A DNA stretch of 64,000 bases from Mesorhizobium erdmanii USDA 3471 (GCF_000472705.1 NZ_KI421453.1:582818-646817); one strand, 5' to 3'. Positions 16,481 to 25,880 are shown, numbered from the stretch's first letter. Program-made: numbers and translations. The notes: generated from the letters alone by a model not told the origin.

Positions 16481-17822
16481 GATCATCTCCATCGGTCAGC
16501 GCCGCGAGCGGCAGCGAAAGGGTAACACAGGCGCCCTGCTCCATGTTAAGCGCCGAAAAGTCGCCCCCCAGCTTTCGAACCACATTGACGACGAGGAAAA
16601 GGCCGAGGCCGCCGCCTGGCCGTCCCTTGCTCGACATATAGGGCTGGCCGAGCGCCGCCAGAATACCCTCGTCGAAACCCGGCCCGCGGTCGCGCACGGC
16701 AATCACCAGTTTTTCGCCCTGCCGCTCGGCGGTGACGCCGACCCAATCGGGCGAGGCTTCCTGGGCGTTGTCGAAGACGTTGAAGATGACCTGCTTCAGC
16801 GCCCGGTCGGAGACGATCTGCTCGTCGGGTTCGAAATCGTTTCTGTATTCCAGATTGGTCGGCTGGCGGCTGACGCGCCATTCCTGGACAAGATCGTCGA
16901 GGAAATGCCTGATGCTGGTGCGGATCGTACCTTCGCCCCGCGCCTGCCCCGACGACATGAGGATACCGGACACGATGCTTTTGCAGCGCTCTATCTGCGC
17001 CTGCATCTCGGCCACGTCCCCGACCAGCTCACGATTGCGGGTGACGCCGCGCATCTGGCGCCAGTCGGACAGGATGACGGAGATTGTCGAAAGCGGTGTG
17101 CCCAGCTCGTGCGCGGCACCAGAGGCCAGCAGCCCCATGCGCACGATGTGATCCTCCTCGGCCGAGTGCTGGCGCAAATCGGCGAGATAGGCATCGCGTT
17201 CGCGCAGATTGCGGTTGATGCGCGTCATGAAAATCACGATCAGGCCTGCCGCCAGCACGAAGCAGATGAACATGCCCCTGATATGCAGGGCCAACAGGTC
17301 GCTGCCGCCGTGATGCGGGATCGCGATCGGCTGGAACTGGAAAGTGAGGAAAACAAAGCAGGCCGAAGCGGCGGCCACCAGGCTCCAGGTGGACCAGGGT
17401 GTCAGCAGGGCGGCGCCAAGCGTGATCTGCAGCAAATAGAGTGAAACGAACGGGTTCGAGGCACCGCCGCTCAGGTAAAGCTGGATCGTCAGCGCCGCCA
17501 TGTCGAAGATGAGCGCGACGAAGAGCTGGGCGTTGCTGATCGGGCGCCGGCCGCGCGAAGCGAGGAGGCTGAAGATGTTCAGCCCGACGAGAAAAAGCAC
17601 CACGCCAGCCATCTCCGGCAGCGGCAACGGGATATCGAACCCGTATTCCGTGACCAGAATGGTAAGCACCTGGCCCGCCACCGCCAGCCAACGCAGTTGA
17701 ATCAGTAGGAGAAGGTTCTTGCGGTTCGCCGCATCGGGATCGGGGACCGCATCATTCTTGCCGGCAAGCGATGCCGCCGCGAAGGATTTGTCATTGCGAA
17801 ACGTCGGCGTCGTGACGCTCAT
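16470..17822 (-). CDS. regB: RegB/ActS/PrrB-type redox-sensing histidine kinase
   Basis: The 450-residue membrane kinase has about six N-terminal helices (residues 45-210) and a cytoplasmic DHp/ATPase part. The quinone-binding heptad of RegB is seen as GGASNPF, the phospho-His in GAAHELGTPLSTI, a conserved Cys in QIERCKSIV (RegB carries its redox Cys in this region), an N box (NVFDNAQEA) and G boxes (DRGPGF, GGGLGLFLV). RegB kinases sense the ubiquinone pool and oxygen and phosphorylate RegA. The ATG overlaps the surf1 stop by four bases. Co-transcription with the quinol oxidase would let the sensor report on its product. Confidence 0.92.
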   Translation of the reverse strand: MSVTTPTFRNDKSFAAASLAGKNDAVPDPDAANRKNLLLLIQLRWLAVAGQVLTILVTEYGFDIPLPLPEMAGVVLFLVGLNIFSLLASRGRRPISNAQLFVALIFDMAALTIQLYLSGGASNPFVSLYLLQITLGAALLTPWSTWSLVAAASACFVFLTFQFQPIAIPHHGGSDLLALHIRGMFICFVLAAGLIVIFMTRINRNLRERDAYLADLRQHSAEEDHIVRMGLLASGAAHELGTPLSTISVILSDWRQMRGVTRNRELVGDVAEMQAQIERCKSIVSGILMSSGQARGEGTIRTSIRHFLDDLVQEWRVSRQPTNLEYRNDFEPDEQIVSDRALKQVIFNVFDNAQEASPDWVGVTAERQGEKLVIAVRDRGPGFDEGILAALGQPYMSSKGRPGGGLGLFLVVNVVRKLGGDFSALNMEQGACVTLSLPLAALTDGDDHEA

Positions 17823-18640
17823 CTTGCCGGTCCTTGCCGCCGGCGGCGGCCGATGATCGGCGCGGCCAGGGCTGTGGCGAGCATCGCAGCGAGCGTGAAC
17901 CAGGTCAAAGCATAGACGAGGTGGCTGTTGCGGAACGTCACGACGGTCAGGCCGCCGCGCGGCCAGCCTTCCACGCCCGACGCCTCCGCATCGACGAAAT
18001 AGGGGGCGACGTCGTCCGTCAGGCCGCGCGCGGCTGCGATGGCCTCGACATCGCGCGAATACCAGCGATTGCCCGCGGCGTCGTTGTTGCGCAGGAAACC
18101 GCCGCCGGGCTCGCTCATGCGCAACAGCCCATCGATGACGGCCGTCGCGGCGGAGCCGCCGCTCTCTTGTTCGAACTCGGCCTTGCGCTCCTGGGGAATG
18201 AAGCCGCGATTGACCAGAACGACGAAGCCGCGGTCGGTTCGCATCGGCGTCAGCACCCAATAACCGCCGCCAAGCTCGGTAACCGCCTGCACCAGCGTGT
18301 TGGCGCCGCCAAGAAACCGCCCGGCCAAGCGCAAATGGCTGTATTCGGAACCGGCCGCCGTGATGCCGCTCCAACTTGCCGGGCCGGGCGCGTCAACAGC
18401 GGGGGCGTGGATGCGCTGGTCGACACGGGCGATCAGGTCGAGCTTCCAGACCCGCCTTTCCAGCTGCCAGATGCCAAGCCCGACAAACATCAGCACGCCG
18501 AGGAGGCCGAGCAGCGCAAGGAACAGCCGCGATGCGGGCGATCTGCCCGCGTCCGTTCGTGGCGCGGCGGCCAAACCAATGCCGGCCTGCCCCGTCCGTG
18601 TCTCGATGCTAGCCCTCCCCGCCCCAGGCGTCGGGCTCAT
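17819..18640 (-). CDS. SURF1 family oxidase assembly protein
   Basis: The 273-residue protein has the SURF1 layout: an N-terminal membrane helix (about residues 38-60, LFLALLGLLGVLMFVGLGIWQLERR, with the family WQxxR signature), a large periplasmic domain (LAGRFL, GYWVLTPM, VLVNRGFIP) and a C-terminal helix (LVYALTWFTLAAML). SURF1 proteins help insert haem into haem-copper oxidases. Its four-base overlaps with cyoD and regB place it in the cyo operon, so it most likely serves the bo3 oxidase. Confidence 0.92.
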   Translation of the reverse strand: MSPTPGAGRASIETRTGQAGIGLAAAPRTDAGRSPASRLFLALLGLLGVLMFVGLGIWQLERRVWKLDLIARVDQRIHAPAVDAPGPASWSGITAAGSEYSHLRLAGRFLGGANTLVQAVTELGGGYWVLTPMRTDRGFVVLVNRGFIPQERKAEFEQESGGSAATAVIDGLLRMSEPGGGFLRNNDAAGNRWYSRDVEAIAAARGLTDDVAPYFVDAEASGVEGWPRGGLTVVTFRNSHLVYALTWFTLAAMLATALAAPIIGRRRRQGPAR

Positions 18641-19014
18641 GGCATCTCGCGCATGTCGTGCAGCCCCGGCATCATATTGGCGTTGAGATGGTACATCACC
18701 CAGAGCGAGCCGGTCAGCACGATGACGACCAGGATCAGCGTGAAGATCAGCGCCAGCATCGACCAGCCGCCCTCGGAAGCCGTGTTCATATACAGGAAGA
18801 ACACCATGTGTACGACGATCTGCACCACCGCGAAGGCCATGATGACGATGGCCGTCGCCTGCTTGTCGTCGATGGCGCCGCTCATGACCAGCCAGAACGG
18901 AATGGCGGTCAGGATCACCGACAGGACGAAGCCGATCAGGTAGCCCCTGAACGATCCATGCGCGGCGCCGCCATGGGCGTGGCCGTGATCCTCAGCGTGA
19001 TCATGAGCGCTCAT
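18637..19014 (-). CDS. cyoD: Cytochrome bo3 ubiquinol oxidase subunit IV
   Basis: The 125-residue protein has a His-rich N-terminus (HDHAEDHGHAHGG) and three membrane helices (GYLIGFVLSVILTAIPF; AIVIMAFAVVQIVVHMVFF; MLALIFTLILVVIVLTGSLWV), as in CyoD, a small subunit that assists assembly of the oxidase. The start at 19014 overlaps the cyoC stop by four bases (ATGA). Confidence 0.93.
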   Translation of the reverse strand: MSAHDHAEDHGHAHGGAAHGSFRGYLIGFVLSVILTAIPFWLVMSGAIDDKQATAIVIMAFAVVQIVVHMVFFLYMNTASEGGWSMLALIFTLILVVIVLTGSLWVMYHLNANMMPGLHDMREMP

Positions 19015-19637
19015 CGCAACATCCCCATCAGATAGACGAAGGTGAAGACGCCGATCCAGACGACGTCGAGGAAATGCCAGAACATCGACAGGCACATCAA
19101 CCGGCGGCGGTTGGCCTCGACGAGGCCGAACCGGGCGACCTGCGTCATCAGCGTCACCAGCCAGACGAGGCCGAAGGTGACGTGCAGGCCGTGGGTTCCA
19201 ACCAGGGTGAAGAAAGACGACAGAAAGGCGCTACGCTGCGGCGTCGCGCCCTCATGGATCATGTGGGAGAACTCGTAAAGTTCGATGGAGAGGAATGCCA
19301 GACCAAACAGGCCGGTCACGGCAAGCCAGGCTTGCGTCGCCGCGACGCGGCCCTTGTCCATGGTCAGCATGGCAAAGCCATAGGTGATCGAGGAGAACAG
19401 CAGCATGGCGGTGTTGAGCGCCACCAGGTCGAGGTCGAACAGGTCCTTCGGCGCCGGCCCCGCCGTGTAGTTGCCGCCGAGCACGCCATAGGCCGCGAAC
19501 AGCATGGCGAAGATCAGGCAGTCGCTCATCAGATAGAGCCAGAAACCGAGCATGGTGCTGCCGCCTTCGGCGTGCGCATGCTCTTCTTCCAGGTGGAAGA
19601 CCGGCTCGGCGCCGGCCGTGGTTGCACTTGAAGCCAT
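19011..19637 (-). CDS. cyoC: Cytochrome bo3 ubiquinol oxidase subunit III
   Basis: The 208-residue protein has five predicted membrane helices and the haem-copper oxidase subunit III signature (GFWLYLMSDCLIFAMLFAAY; FTLVGTHGLHVTFGLVW; FWHFLDVVWIGVFTFVYL). ATG at 19637 is preferred to a TTG two codons upstream. It starts nine bases after the cyoB stop and overlaps cyoD by four bases. Confidence 0.94.
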   Translation of the reverse strand: MASSATTAGAEPVFHLEEEHAHAEGGSTMLGFWLYLMSDCLIFAMLFAAYGVLGGNYTAGPAPKDLFDLDLVALNTAMLLFSSITYGFAMLTMDKGRVAATQAWLAVTGLFGLAFLSIELYEFSHMIHEGATPQRSAFLSSFFTLVGTHGLHVTFGLVWLVTLMTQVARFGLVEANRRRLMCLSMFWHFLDVVWIGVFTFVYLMGMLR

Positions 19638-19646
19638 GCTCAAACC

Positions 19647-21644
19647 CTAACCCTGGGCGGCGAGGAGCGTCGTCCTCGCCTCCTCCGTCTGCGTCACCTC
19701 GGCGGCCGGAATGTGGAAGTCTCTATGATAGTTGAAGGTGTGGCCGATCGCGGTGGCGATGAGGCAGACGAAGCTCAGCGCCGCCAGCCACCAGATGTAC
19801 CAGATGAGGCCGAAGCCGAGCGCCACGCTGAAGGCGGCGAGGATGACGCCGGTGCCGGTATTGCTTGGCATGTGGATCGGCTTGAAGCCCGAGAGCGGCC
19901 TGACGTAGCCGGCCTTCTTCATGTCCCACCAGGCGTCGTTGTCGCGCACGACAGGCGTGAAGGCGAAGTTATAGGCAGGCGGCGGCGAAGACGTGGACCA
20001 TTCCAGCGTGCGGCCATCCCAGGGATCGCCGGTCGGATCCGTCAAGGCCTCGCGGTTCCGGATGGAGACGTAGATCTGGATCAGGAAGGCGGCGATGCCG
20101 ATTGCGATCAGTACGGCGCCGAAAGCGGCGATGACGAACCATATCTGCAGCGACGGGTCGTCGAAGACACGCATGCGGCGCGTTACGCCCATCAGGCCGA
20201 GAACGTAGAGCGGCATGAAGGCGAACCAGAAGCCGACCACCCAGCACCAGAATGACACCTTGCCCCAGAATGGATCGAGCTTGAAGCCGAAAGCCTTGGG
20301 CCACCAGTAGGCGATGCCGGCAAACAGGCCGAACAGCACGCCGCCGATGATGACGTTGTGGAAATGCGCGATCAGGAACAGGCTGTTGTGCAGCACGAAG
20401 TCGGCCGGCGGCACGGCAAGCAGCACGCCGGTCATGCCACCGACGGTGAATGTGAGCATGAAGGCCATCGTCCACATCATCGGCAGTTCGAAGCGGATGC
20501 GGCCGCGATACATGGTGAATAGCCAGTTGAAGATCTTCGCCCCGGTCGGGATCGAGATGATCATCGTGGTGATGCCGAAGAAGGAATTGACGCTGGCGCC
20601 GGAGCCCATGGTGAAGAAGTGGTGCAGCCAGACGAGGTACGACAGGATGGTGATGACCACCGTGGCGTAGACCATCGAGGTGTAGCCGAACAGGCGTTTG
20701 CCGGAGAAGGTCGAGGTCACTTCGGAAAAGACGCCGAACAGCGGCAAGATGAGGATGTAGACTTCCGGGTGACCCCATATCCAGATGAGGTTCACATACA
20801 TCATCGGGTTGCCGCCGAAATCGTTGGTGAAGAAGTTGGTGCCGACATAGCGGTCGAGCGCCAGCAGCGAGAGCACTGCCGTCAGCACCGGGAAGGATGC
20901 CACGATCAGCACGTTGGTGCACAGCGACGTCCAGGTGAAGACGGGCATGCGCATCAACGTCATGCCGGGCGCGCGCATCTTGATGATGGTGCAGATCAGG
21001 TTGATGCCCGACAGCGTGGTGCCGACACCCGCCACCTGCAACGCCCAAATGTAATAATCGACGCCGACGTCGGGACTGTAGCCGATGCCCGACAGCGGCG
21101 GATAGGCGAGCCAGCCGGTGCGGGCGAATTCGCCGACGAACAGCGAGGCCATGACCAGGATGGCGCCGCCGACCGTCATCCAGAAAGAGAAATTGTTGAG
21201 GAAGGGGAAGGACACGTCGCGCGCGCCGATCTGCAGCGGCACCACGAAGTTCATCAGCCCGGTGACGAAGGGCATCGCCACGAAGAAGATCATGATCACG
21301 CCGTGTGCCGTGAAGATCTGGTCATAGTGATGCGAGTTGAGGTAGCCCTCGGAACCGTTGAAGGCGATGGCCTGCTGCAGGCGCATCATGATGGCGTCGG
21401 AGAAGCCGCGCAGCAGCATGACCAGGCCTAGCACCATGTACATGATGCCGATCTTCTTGTGGTCGACGCTGGTGAACCATTCGCGCCAGAGGTAGGTCCA
21501 CAGCTTGAAATAGGTGATGACGCAAAGAAGGGCGATGCCGCCTAGCGCCACCGCGGCGAAAGTGGCCACCACGATCGGCTCATGCAGCGGCAGCGAGTCC
21601 CAGGTGAGGCGGCCGAAGATGAATTTGGTCAGCGAATCGGGCAT
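19647..21644 (-). CDS. cyoB: Cytochrome bo3 ubiquinol oxidase subunit I
   Basis: The 665-residue integral membrane protein is the catalytic subunit, which holds low-spin haem and the haem-Cu(B) centre, oxidises ubiquinol and pumps protons. Visible active-site segments: WGHPEVYILILPLFGVFSEV (Cu(B) His and the cross-linked Tyr), LVWLHHFFTMG (two Cu(B) His) and LFLIAHFHNVIIGG (haem ligands). The start at MPDSLTKFIFGRL is the usual CyoB N-terminus. It begins 10 bases after cyoA. Subunit I is full length compared with the E. coli protein (663 residues). Confidence 0.96.
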   Translation of the reverse strand: MPDSLTKFIFGRLTWDSLPLHEPIVVATFAAVALGGIALLCVITYFKLWTYLWREWFTSVDHKKIGIMYMVLGLVMLLRGFSDAIMMRLQQAIAFNGSEGYLNSHHYDQIFTAHGVIMIFFVAMPFVTGLMNFVVPLQIGARDVSFPFLNNFSFWMTVGGAILVMASLFVGEFARTGWLAYPPLSGIGYSPDVGVDYYIWALQVAGVGTTLSGINLICTIIKMRAPGMTLMRMPVFTWTSLCTNVLIVASFPVLTAVLSLLALDRYVGTNFFTNDFGGNPMMYVNLIWIWGHPEVYILILPLFGVFSEVTSTFSGKRLFGYTSMVYATVVITILSYLVWLHHFFTMGSGASVNSFFGITTMIISIPTGAKIFNWLFTMYRGRIRFELPMMWTMAFMLTFTVGGMTGVLLAVPPADFVLHNSLFLIAHFHNVIIGGVLFGLFAGIAYWWPKAFGFKLDPFWGKVSFWCWVVGFWFAFMPLYVLGLMGVTRRMRVFDDPSLQIWFVIAAFGAVLIAIGIAAFLIQIYVSIRNREALTDPTGDPWDGRTLEWSTSSPPPAYNFAFTPVVRDNDAWWDMKKAGYVRPLSGFKPIHMPSNTGTGVILAAFSVALGFGLIWYIWWLAALSFVCLIATAIGHTFNYHRDFHIPAAEVTQTEEARTTLLAAQG

Positions 21645-21654
21645 CGGCTTTCTC

Positions 21655-22836
21655 TCACAGTTCACGCCGCAGCAGGCCGAGCGGCGTCGTCTCCGCCTCG
21701 GCGCTACGGCTGTCGGTCCCTGGACGCAGCAGCCCCGCCCCACGCAGCGGGGACAGATTCTTCGCCGGCCAATATGTCGGCCAGGCATCGCGGGACGCGC
21801 GCGAGACGGCGGCGGCCTCTTCCGCCGTGCAGATGCTGGCGACGTAGGACGGATCGTTGCCGAACACCGCGCCGCGCCGGGCGAGCTTGTCGTATTGCAG
21901 CGGCAGCGTGTTGCGCACGCCCGCCAGGCCGAGGCCGCCCTTGGCGTCGATCGACATCATCTCGTTCATGCACATCTTGCCGCGCTCGACGCACAAATTG
22001 AGGATGGCGCCATAAAGGTCGGGATCGACGGAGGCATAGTGGCGGACCGGCTCGTTCTCGCTCGGCTTTTCGAGTTCGAGATAGGTGTCGCGGTTGAGCG
22101 CCGCCGACGCTGTCCGGGACTGTGCCACCCACTGGTCGAAGGCCTGGTCGGACAGGCCGTGGAAGGCAAAGCGCATCCCCGAAAAGCCGGCGCCGCTGTA
22201 ATTGGCCGAAAAGCCGCTATAGGTGCCCGGCCGGTTGATGACGGCGTGCAGTTTGGTCTCCATGCCCGGCATGGCATAGATCTGCCCGGCAAGGGCGGGG
22301 ATGTAGAAGGAATTCATCACCGCCGAGGATGTGATGCGGAAGTCGATCGGCTGATTGACCGGCGCCGCCAGTTCGTTGACGGAGGCGATGCCATAGTCCG
22401 GATAGATGAACAGCCATTTCCAGTCGAGCGCCACGACCTCGACCTTGAGAGGCTTGTGCAGCTCGGTGACCGGCTGGCCGGGTTCTATGCGGTCGATGCG
22501 GCGGTAGGGGTCGAGCAAGTGCGTGCCGAGCCAGGTCAGCGCGCCAAGGCAGATGATGATGAGCAGCGGCGCTGCCCAGATCACCAGTTCCAGTTTCGTC
22601 GAATGGTCCCAGTCCGGCGCATAGGTCGCCGAGGCGTTGGATTGCCGGTAGCGCCAGGCGAAGAAGACGGTCAGCGCCATGACCGGCACGATGATGATCA
22701 GCATCAGCAAGGTCGAGACCACGAGCAGGTCGCGCTGCTGGGCCGCGACATCGCCGGCGGGCGCAAGCACGACCAGGTCGCAGCCGCTCAACAACCCGGC
22801 CAGGGGGAACAGAAGCAAGGCTCCAAATCGTTTCAT
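21655..22836 (-). CDS. cyoA: Cytochrome bo3 ubiquinol oxidase subunit II (lipoprotein)
   Basis: The 393-residue protein starts with a lipoprotein signal (LAGLLSGC lipobox), followed by two membrane helices and a periplasmic cupredoxin-like domain without Cu(A) ligands (VVALDWKWLFIYPDYGIASVN; MNSFYIPALAGQIYAMPGM), as expected for a quinol rather than cytochrome c oxidase. The C-terminal tail is long and ends in an Arg/Leu-rich segment. It is the first gene of the operon cyoABCD-surf1-regBA and diverges from an MFS gene across a 209-base region with a perfect palindrome. Confidence 0.94.
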   Translation of the reverse strand: MKRFGALLLFPLAGLLSGCDLVVLAPAGDVAAQQRDLLVVSTLLMLIIIVPVMALTVFFAWRYRQSNASATYAPDWDHSTKLELVIWAAPLLIIICLGALTWLGTHLLDPYRRIDRIEPGQPVTELHKPLKVEVVALDWKWLFIYPDYGIASVNELAAPVNQPIDFRITSSAVMNSFYIPALAGQIYAMPGMETKLHAVINRPGTYSGFSANYSGAGFSGMRFAFHGLSDQAFDQWVAQSRTASAALNRDTYLELEKPSENEPVRHYASVDPDLYGAILNLCVERGKMCMNEMMSIDAKGGLGLAGVRNTLPLQYDKLARRGAVFGNDPSYVASICTAEEAAAVSRASRDAWPTYWPAKNLSPLRGAGLLRPGTDSRSAEAETTPLGLLRREL

Positions 22837-22918
22837 CAAACGCTGCCCTCGATGGACCACGGCAACCGTTCATGTTGCAGTGCAGTATCAAGGGCTACTG
22901 CTCGCCGCGCCGCGGCAA

Positions 22919-22939
22919 CATTGGACAATTTGTCCAATG
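22919..22939. promoter_or_regulatory. 21-bp perfect palindrome between cyoA and the MFS gene
   Basis: CATTGGACAA and TTGTCCAATG are perfect 10-base arms around a single central T. The element lies 83 bases upstream of cyoA and 107 bases upstream of the MFS start. It has the form of a dimeric repressor operator. A second, shorter symmetric stretch, GTGCAGTGCAC, lies nearby (22964-22977 region). No matching regulator gene is adjacent. Confidence 0.68.
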
Positions 22940-23045
22940 CCCAGCCGGCATGGCTTTGGCGCAGTGTGCAGTGCACAATGGCACCCCCGGGGGATTCCCC
23001 CGAAATTGGATCCTGGACAGTTCAATCCACGCGGCGACGGACAAG

Positions 23046-24368
23046 ATGGCTCAGACTTCGACTGCCGAAACGAACAGCGAGCTGATCGGCTCGCATCATG
23101 GCCAGGTCAGCGCGGGCGATATCGCGGTCGGTGTGATCGTGGGCAGGACGTCGGAGTTCTTCGACTTCTTCGTCTATGCGATCGCGTCCGTCATCGTGTT
23201 TCCCAAGCTCATCTTTCCGACGCACGATCCGCTGGCTGGAACGCTCTATTCCTTTTGCATCTTCGCGCTCGCCTTTGTCGCGCGCCCTTTCGGCTCCGTG
23301 CTGTTCATGGCCATCGACCGTGCCTATGGCCGCGGCGCGAAACTGACGATCGCGCTTTTCCTGCTCGGCACCTCGACCGTCGCCATCGCGTTTCTGCCGG
23401 GGTATGGCGATATCGGCGCGGTCGCGATCTGGCTTTTGGCACTTGCCCGCATCGGACAGGGCCTGGCGCTCGGCGGAACATGGGACGGACTGCCCTCGCT
23501 CTTGGCGCTGAACGCACCGCGGAACCGGCGCGGCATCTATGCCATGATCCCGCAGCTGGGCGCGCCGATCGGTCTCATCGTGGCAAGCGCTCTCTTCGCT
23601 TTCTTCGTCGCCAATCTGTCGGCCGACGACTTCCTCGCCTGGGGCTGGCGCTATCCCTTCTTCGTCGCCTTCGCCATCAATGTCGTGGCCTTGTTCGCCA
23701 GGCTGCGCATCGTCGTCACCCCCGAATTCTCGAAATTGTACGAGAGCGGCGACCTTCAGCCGACGCGCATCAGGGACACGATCAAGGCCGAGGGCCGCAA
23801 CGTCGTCATCGGCGCTTTCGCGCCGCTGGCGAGTTTCGCCCTGTTCCATATGGTGACGGTGTTTCCGCTCTCCTGGGTGTTCCTGTTCACCCATGAGGGG
23901 CCAGCACGCTTCCTGGTCATCGAGGCGGTGAGCGCGCTGTTCGGCATTGGAGCCATCGTCGCGTCGGGGCCATTGGCCGATCGCGTCGGACGCCGTGCGC
24001 TGCTCGGCGGTTCGGCGATCGCCATCGCCACGTTCAGCGGCTTTGCCCCGCAGCTTCTGGATGGCGGCACCGTCGGCGAGGCGCTGTTCATGGTGCTGGG
24101 CTTCATCCTGCTGGGGCTGAGTTTCGGGCAATCGTCTGGCGTCGTCGCCTCGAGCTTTTCGCGGCGGCATCGCTATACCGGCTCGGCGATCACTTCGGAT
24201 CTGGCTTGGATGTTCGGCGCCGGCTTCGCGCCGCTGGCAGCCCTGCTGCTGGCCGGCAATTTCGGTCTCATCGCCGCCGGCGCCTATCTGTTGTCGGGCG
24301 CTGCCTGCACCCTGCTTGCGCTATGGATCGACGGGCGCCGTCCTGCCGCGGACCGTCAACCCGATTGA
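23046..24368 (+). CDS. MFS transporter, metabolite:H+ symporter (MHS) type
   Basis: The 440-residue protein has about 12 membrane helices and MHS-subfamily motifs: SEFFDFFVYAIAS in helix 1, FVARPFGSVLF after helix 2, RIGQGLALGGTWDG in helix 4, and ADRVGRRALL in the central loop. This family imports organic acids and related solutes with protons. The ATG at 23046 gives the standard cytoplasmic N-terminus; longer in-frame extensions upstream run through the promoter palindrome. Similar transporters sit divergent from cyoA in other rhizobia (family knowledge, not checked). Substrate unknown. Confidence 0.88.
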   Translation: MAQTSTAETNSELIGSHHGQVSAGDIAVGVIVGRTSEFFDFFVYAIASVIVFPKLIFPTHDPLAGTLYSFCIFALAFVARPFGSVLFMAIDRAYGRGAKLTIALFLLGTSTVAIAFLPGYGDIGAVAIWLLALARIGQGLALGGTWDGLPSLLALNAPRNRRGIYAMIPQLGAPIGLIVASALFAFFVANLSADDFLAWGWRYPFFVAFAINVVALFARLRIVVTPEFSKLYESGDLQPTRIRDTIKAEGRNVVIGAFAPLASFALFHMVTVFPLSWVFLFTHEGPARFLVIEAVSALFGIGAIVASGPLADRVGRRALLGGSAIAIATFSGFAPQLLDGGTVGEALFMVLGFILLGLSFGQSSGVVASSFSRRHRYTGSAITSDLAWMFGAGFAPLAALLLAGNFGLIAAGAYLLSGAACTLLALWIDGRRPAADRQPD

Positions 24369-24661
24369 TTTCGCGGTTCGCGATCGCGGATGATGTGGCC
24401 GATGGCACGGGCGATCCAGCATGAGCAGCAACGATAACGACCCGGGCAAGCCCGACTGATGTTCCGCCCCCGCCAGACGCAAGGCGACTAGGACCTCGCC
24501 GACCTGGCGCGCAGCAATGGCATGTCCGAAGCGGGCAGCTGAGGCTGTCGCCTCCATCGATGAAGCGGGGATGAGCAAGGCCGCCGATGCCGTCAAGCAG
24601 ATGATGGACGAGATGGAGCCGGGGTAGCGTGACGCGTAAAGACCTGTTCGGACAAACCCGG
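24369..24661. other. Gap without a recognised gene
   Basis: This 293-base stretch between the MFS gene and the convergent serine hydrolase holds only short open frames with no recognisable family. A fragment reading as a short acidic helix (24570-24627) could be a decayed gene, but this cannot be supported. Confidence 0.4.
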
Positions 24662-25789
24662 TCAAAGGGCGTCGTAAACGGCGTCGATCAATAATTTGCG
24701 GCGTGGGTCGAGATCGTCAAAACCCAGCATGCGGTTGGTGACATAGCCGAAACCGACGCCAGCACCGGGATCGGCAAAGCCGATGGCGCCGCCCCAGCCG
24801 GTGTGGCCGAAAGTTTGCGGCGACGCACGGCCGGCATAGACAGGATCCTCCATCTGATAGCCGGCGGCGAAGGCGGCCGGTGAGGCAAAGCTTTCATCCG
24901 TGCCGCGAAAGCGGAGGTACGTCGCCGCCTCGATTGCCGCGCGGCTGATCAGAGACTGGTCCTGCCAGACACCGCCGGCCGCCATCATGCCGTAAATGCG
25001 TGCCAGTGCGTGCGCCGTCGACTGGCCATTGCCGCCCGGCACTTCGGCTGCGCGCCAGGCGCGGTCGTTGGGAGCCAATGCGCGGGGCGCCGGATTGTGG
25101 CTTGCGTGGGGAAATGGCGAAGCGCGGACAAAGTCGACCCAGTCCGAAGCCTTGGGGCCCTCGATCATTTCGGCGACCCTGGAATCCTCGCGGTCGGGCA
25201 GACCGACATGAAAGTCGGCGTCAAGCGGGCCCGCGATCTCTTCCGCGATGAAGCGGCCAATGCTTCGCCCGTCGACGCGTCGCAGCACTTCGCCAGCAAG
25301 ATGGCCGTAGGTCAGGGCGTGATAGATGGAGCGGCTGCCGGGCTCCCATAGTGGCGACATGGCCGCAAGCGCGTCGACAAAAGGCGCCCACGCGAGCAAA
25401 CCCTTTTCGTCCATCGGCACGGCAAGACCATTCAGCCCGGCTTGATGCGACATCACCTGATCAAGCGTGATGCGCTCCTTGCCGTCGGCCGCGAATTCCG
25501 GCCAATAGCGGGCAATTGGTGCGGCATAGTCCAGTCTGCCGCGCTCCACCAACATTGCGATCGCCAGCGCCACGACGCCCTTGGTGGAGGACCAGACGTT
25601 GATGAGCGTGTCCTGCCGCCAAAGGTGGGTTCGCGCGGCATCCGCATGGCCGCCCCACAGGTCGACGACAGTCCTGCCATGGACGACGACGGATACGCCA
25701 CCGCCATGTTCCAGCCCTTGGGCGAAACATTCGGCGAATGCCTCGCGCACGGCGGCAAAGCGCGGATCGCAAAGACCGTCTATGTTCAT
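24662..25789 (-). CDS. Serine hydrolase of the beta-lactamase/esterase EstB (class C) family
   Basis: The 375-residue protein carries the class C serine motif S67-S68-T69-K70 (INVWSSTKG) with the nucleophile Ser67 and Lys70, and a downstream Tyr motif around YHALTYGHLAGEVLRR. The C-terminal GHTGWGGAIGFADP takes the place of the KTG/HTG box. There is no signal peptide, so it is probably a cytoplasmic esterase rather than a beta-lactamase. The ATG at 25789 is chosen; upstream in-frame codons add 23 unconserved residues. It stands alone. Confidence 0.87.
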   Translation of the reverse strand: MNIDGLCDPRFAAVREAFAECFAQGLEHGGGVSVVVHGRTVVDLWGGHADAARTHLWRQDTLINVWSSTKGVVALAIAMLVERGRLDYAAPIARYWPEFAADGKERITLDQVMSHQAGLNGLAVPMDEKGLLAWAPFVDALAAMSPLWEPGSRSIYHALTYGHLAGEVLRRVDGRSIGRFIAEEIAGPLDADFHVGLPDREDSRVAEMIEGPKASDWVDFVRASPFPHASHNPAPRALAPNDRAWRAAEVPGGNGQSTAHALARIYGMMAAGGVWQDQSLISRAAIEAATYLRFRGTDESFASPAAFAAGYQMEDPVYAGRASPQTFGHTGWGGAIGFADPGAGVGFGYVTNRMLGFDDLDPRRKLLIDAVYDAL

Positions 25790-25880
25790 GCGAGAATTCT
25801 CACCAAGTTTGGACGTGAAGGGGTGTCGCCGTAGACTATTCTGGCTTGGCGGGGACATGCCAGTCCAGCGAATTGCCCGC

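Noticed and set aside
16437..17444. Long open frame on the plus strand opposite regB
   Set aside because: It is a GC-rich frame antisense to a clearly conserved kinase, with no family resemblance of its own. The same holds for long antisense frames opposite the MFS gene, fixN and fixG.
24400..24660. Possible small gene between the MFS gene and the serine hydrolase
   Set aside because: Only short frames with in-frame stops are present; no domain or ribosome-binding site supports them.
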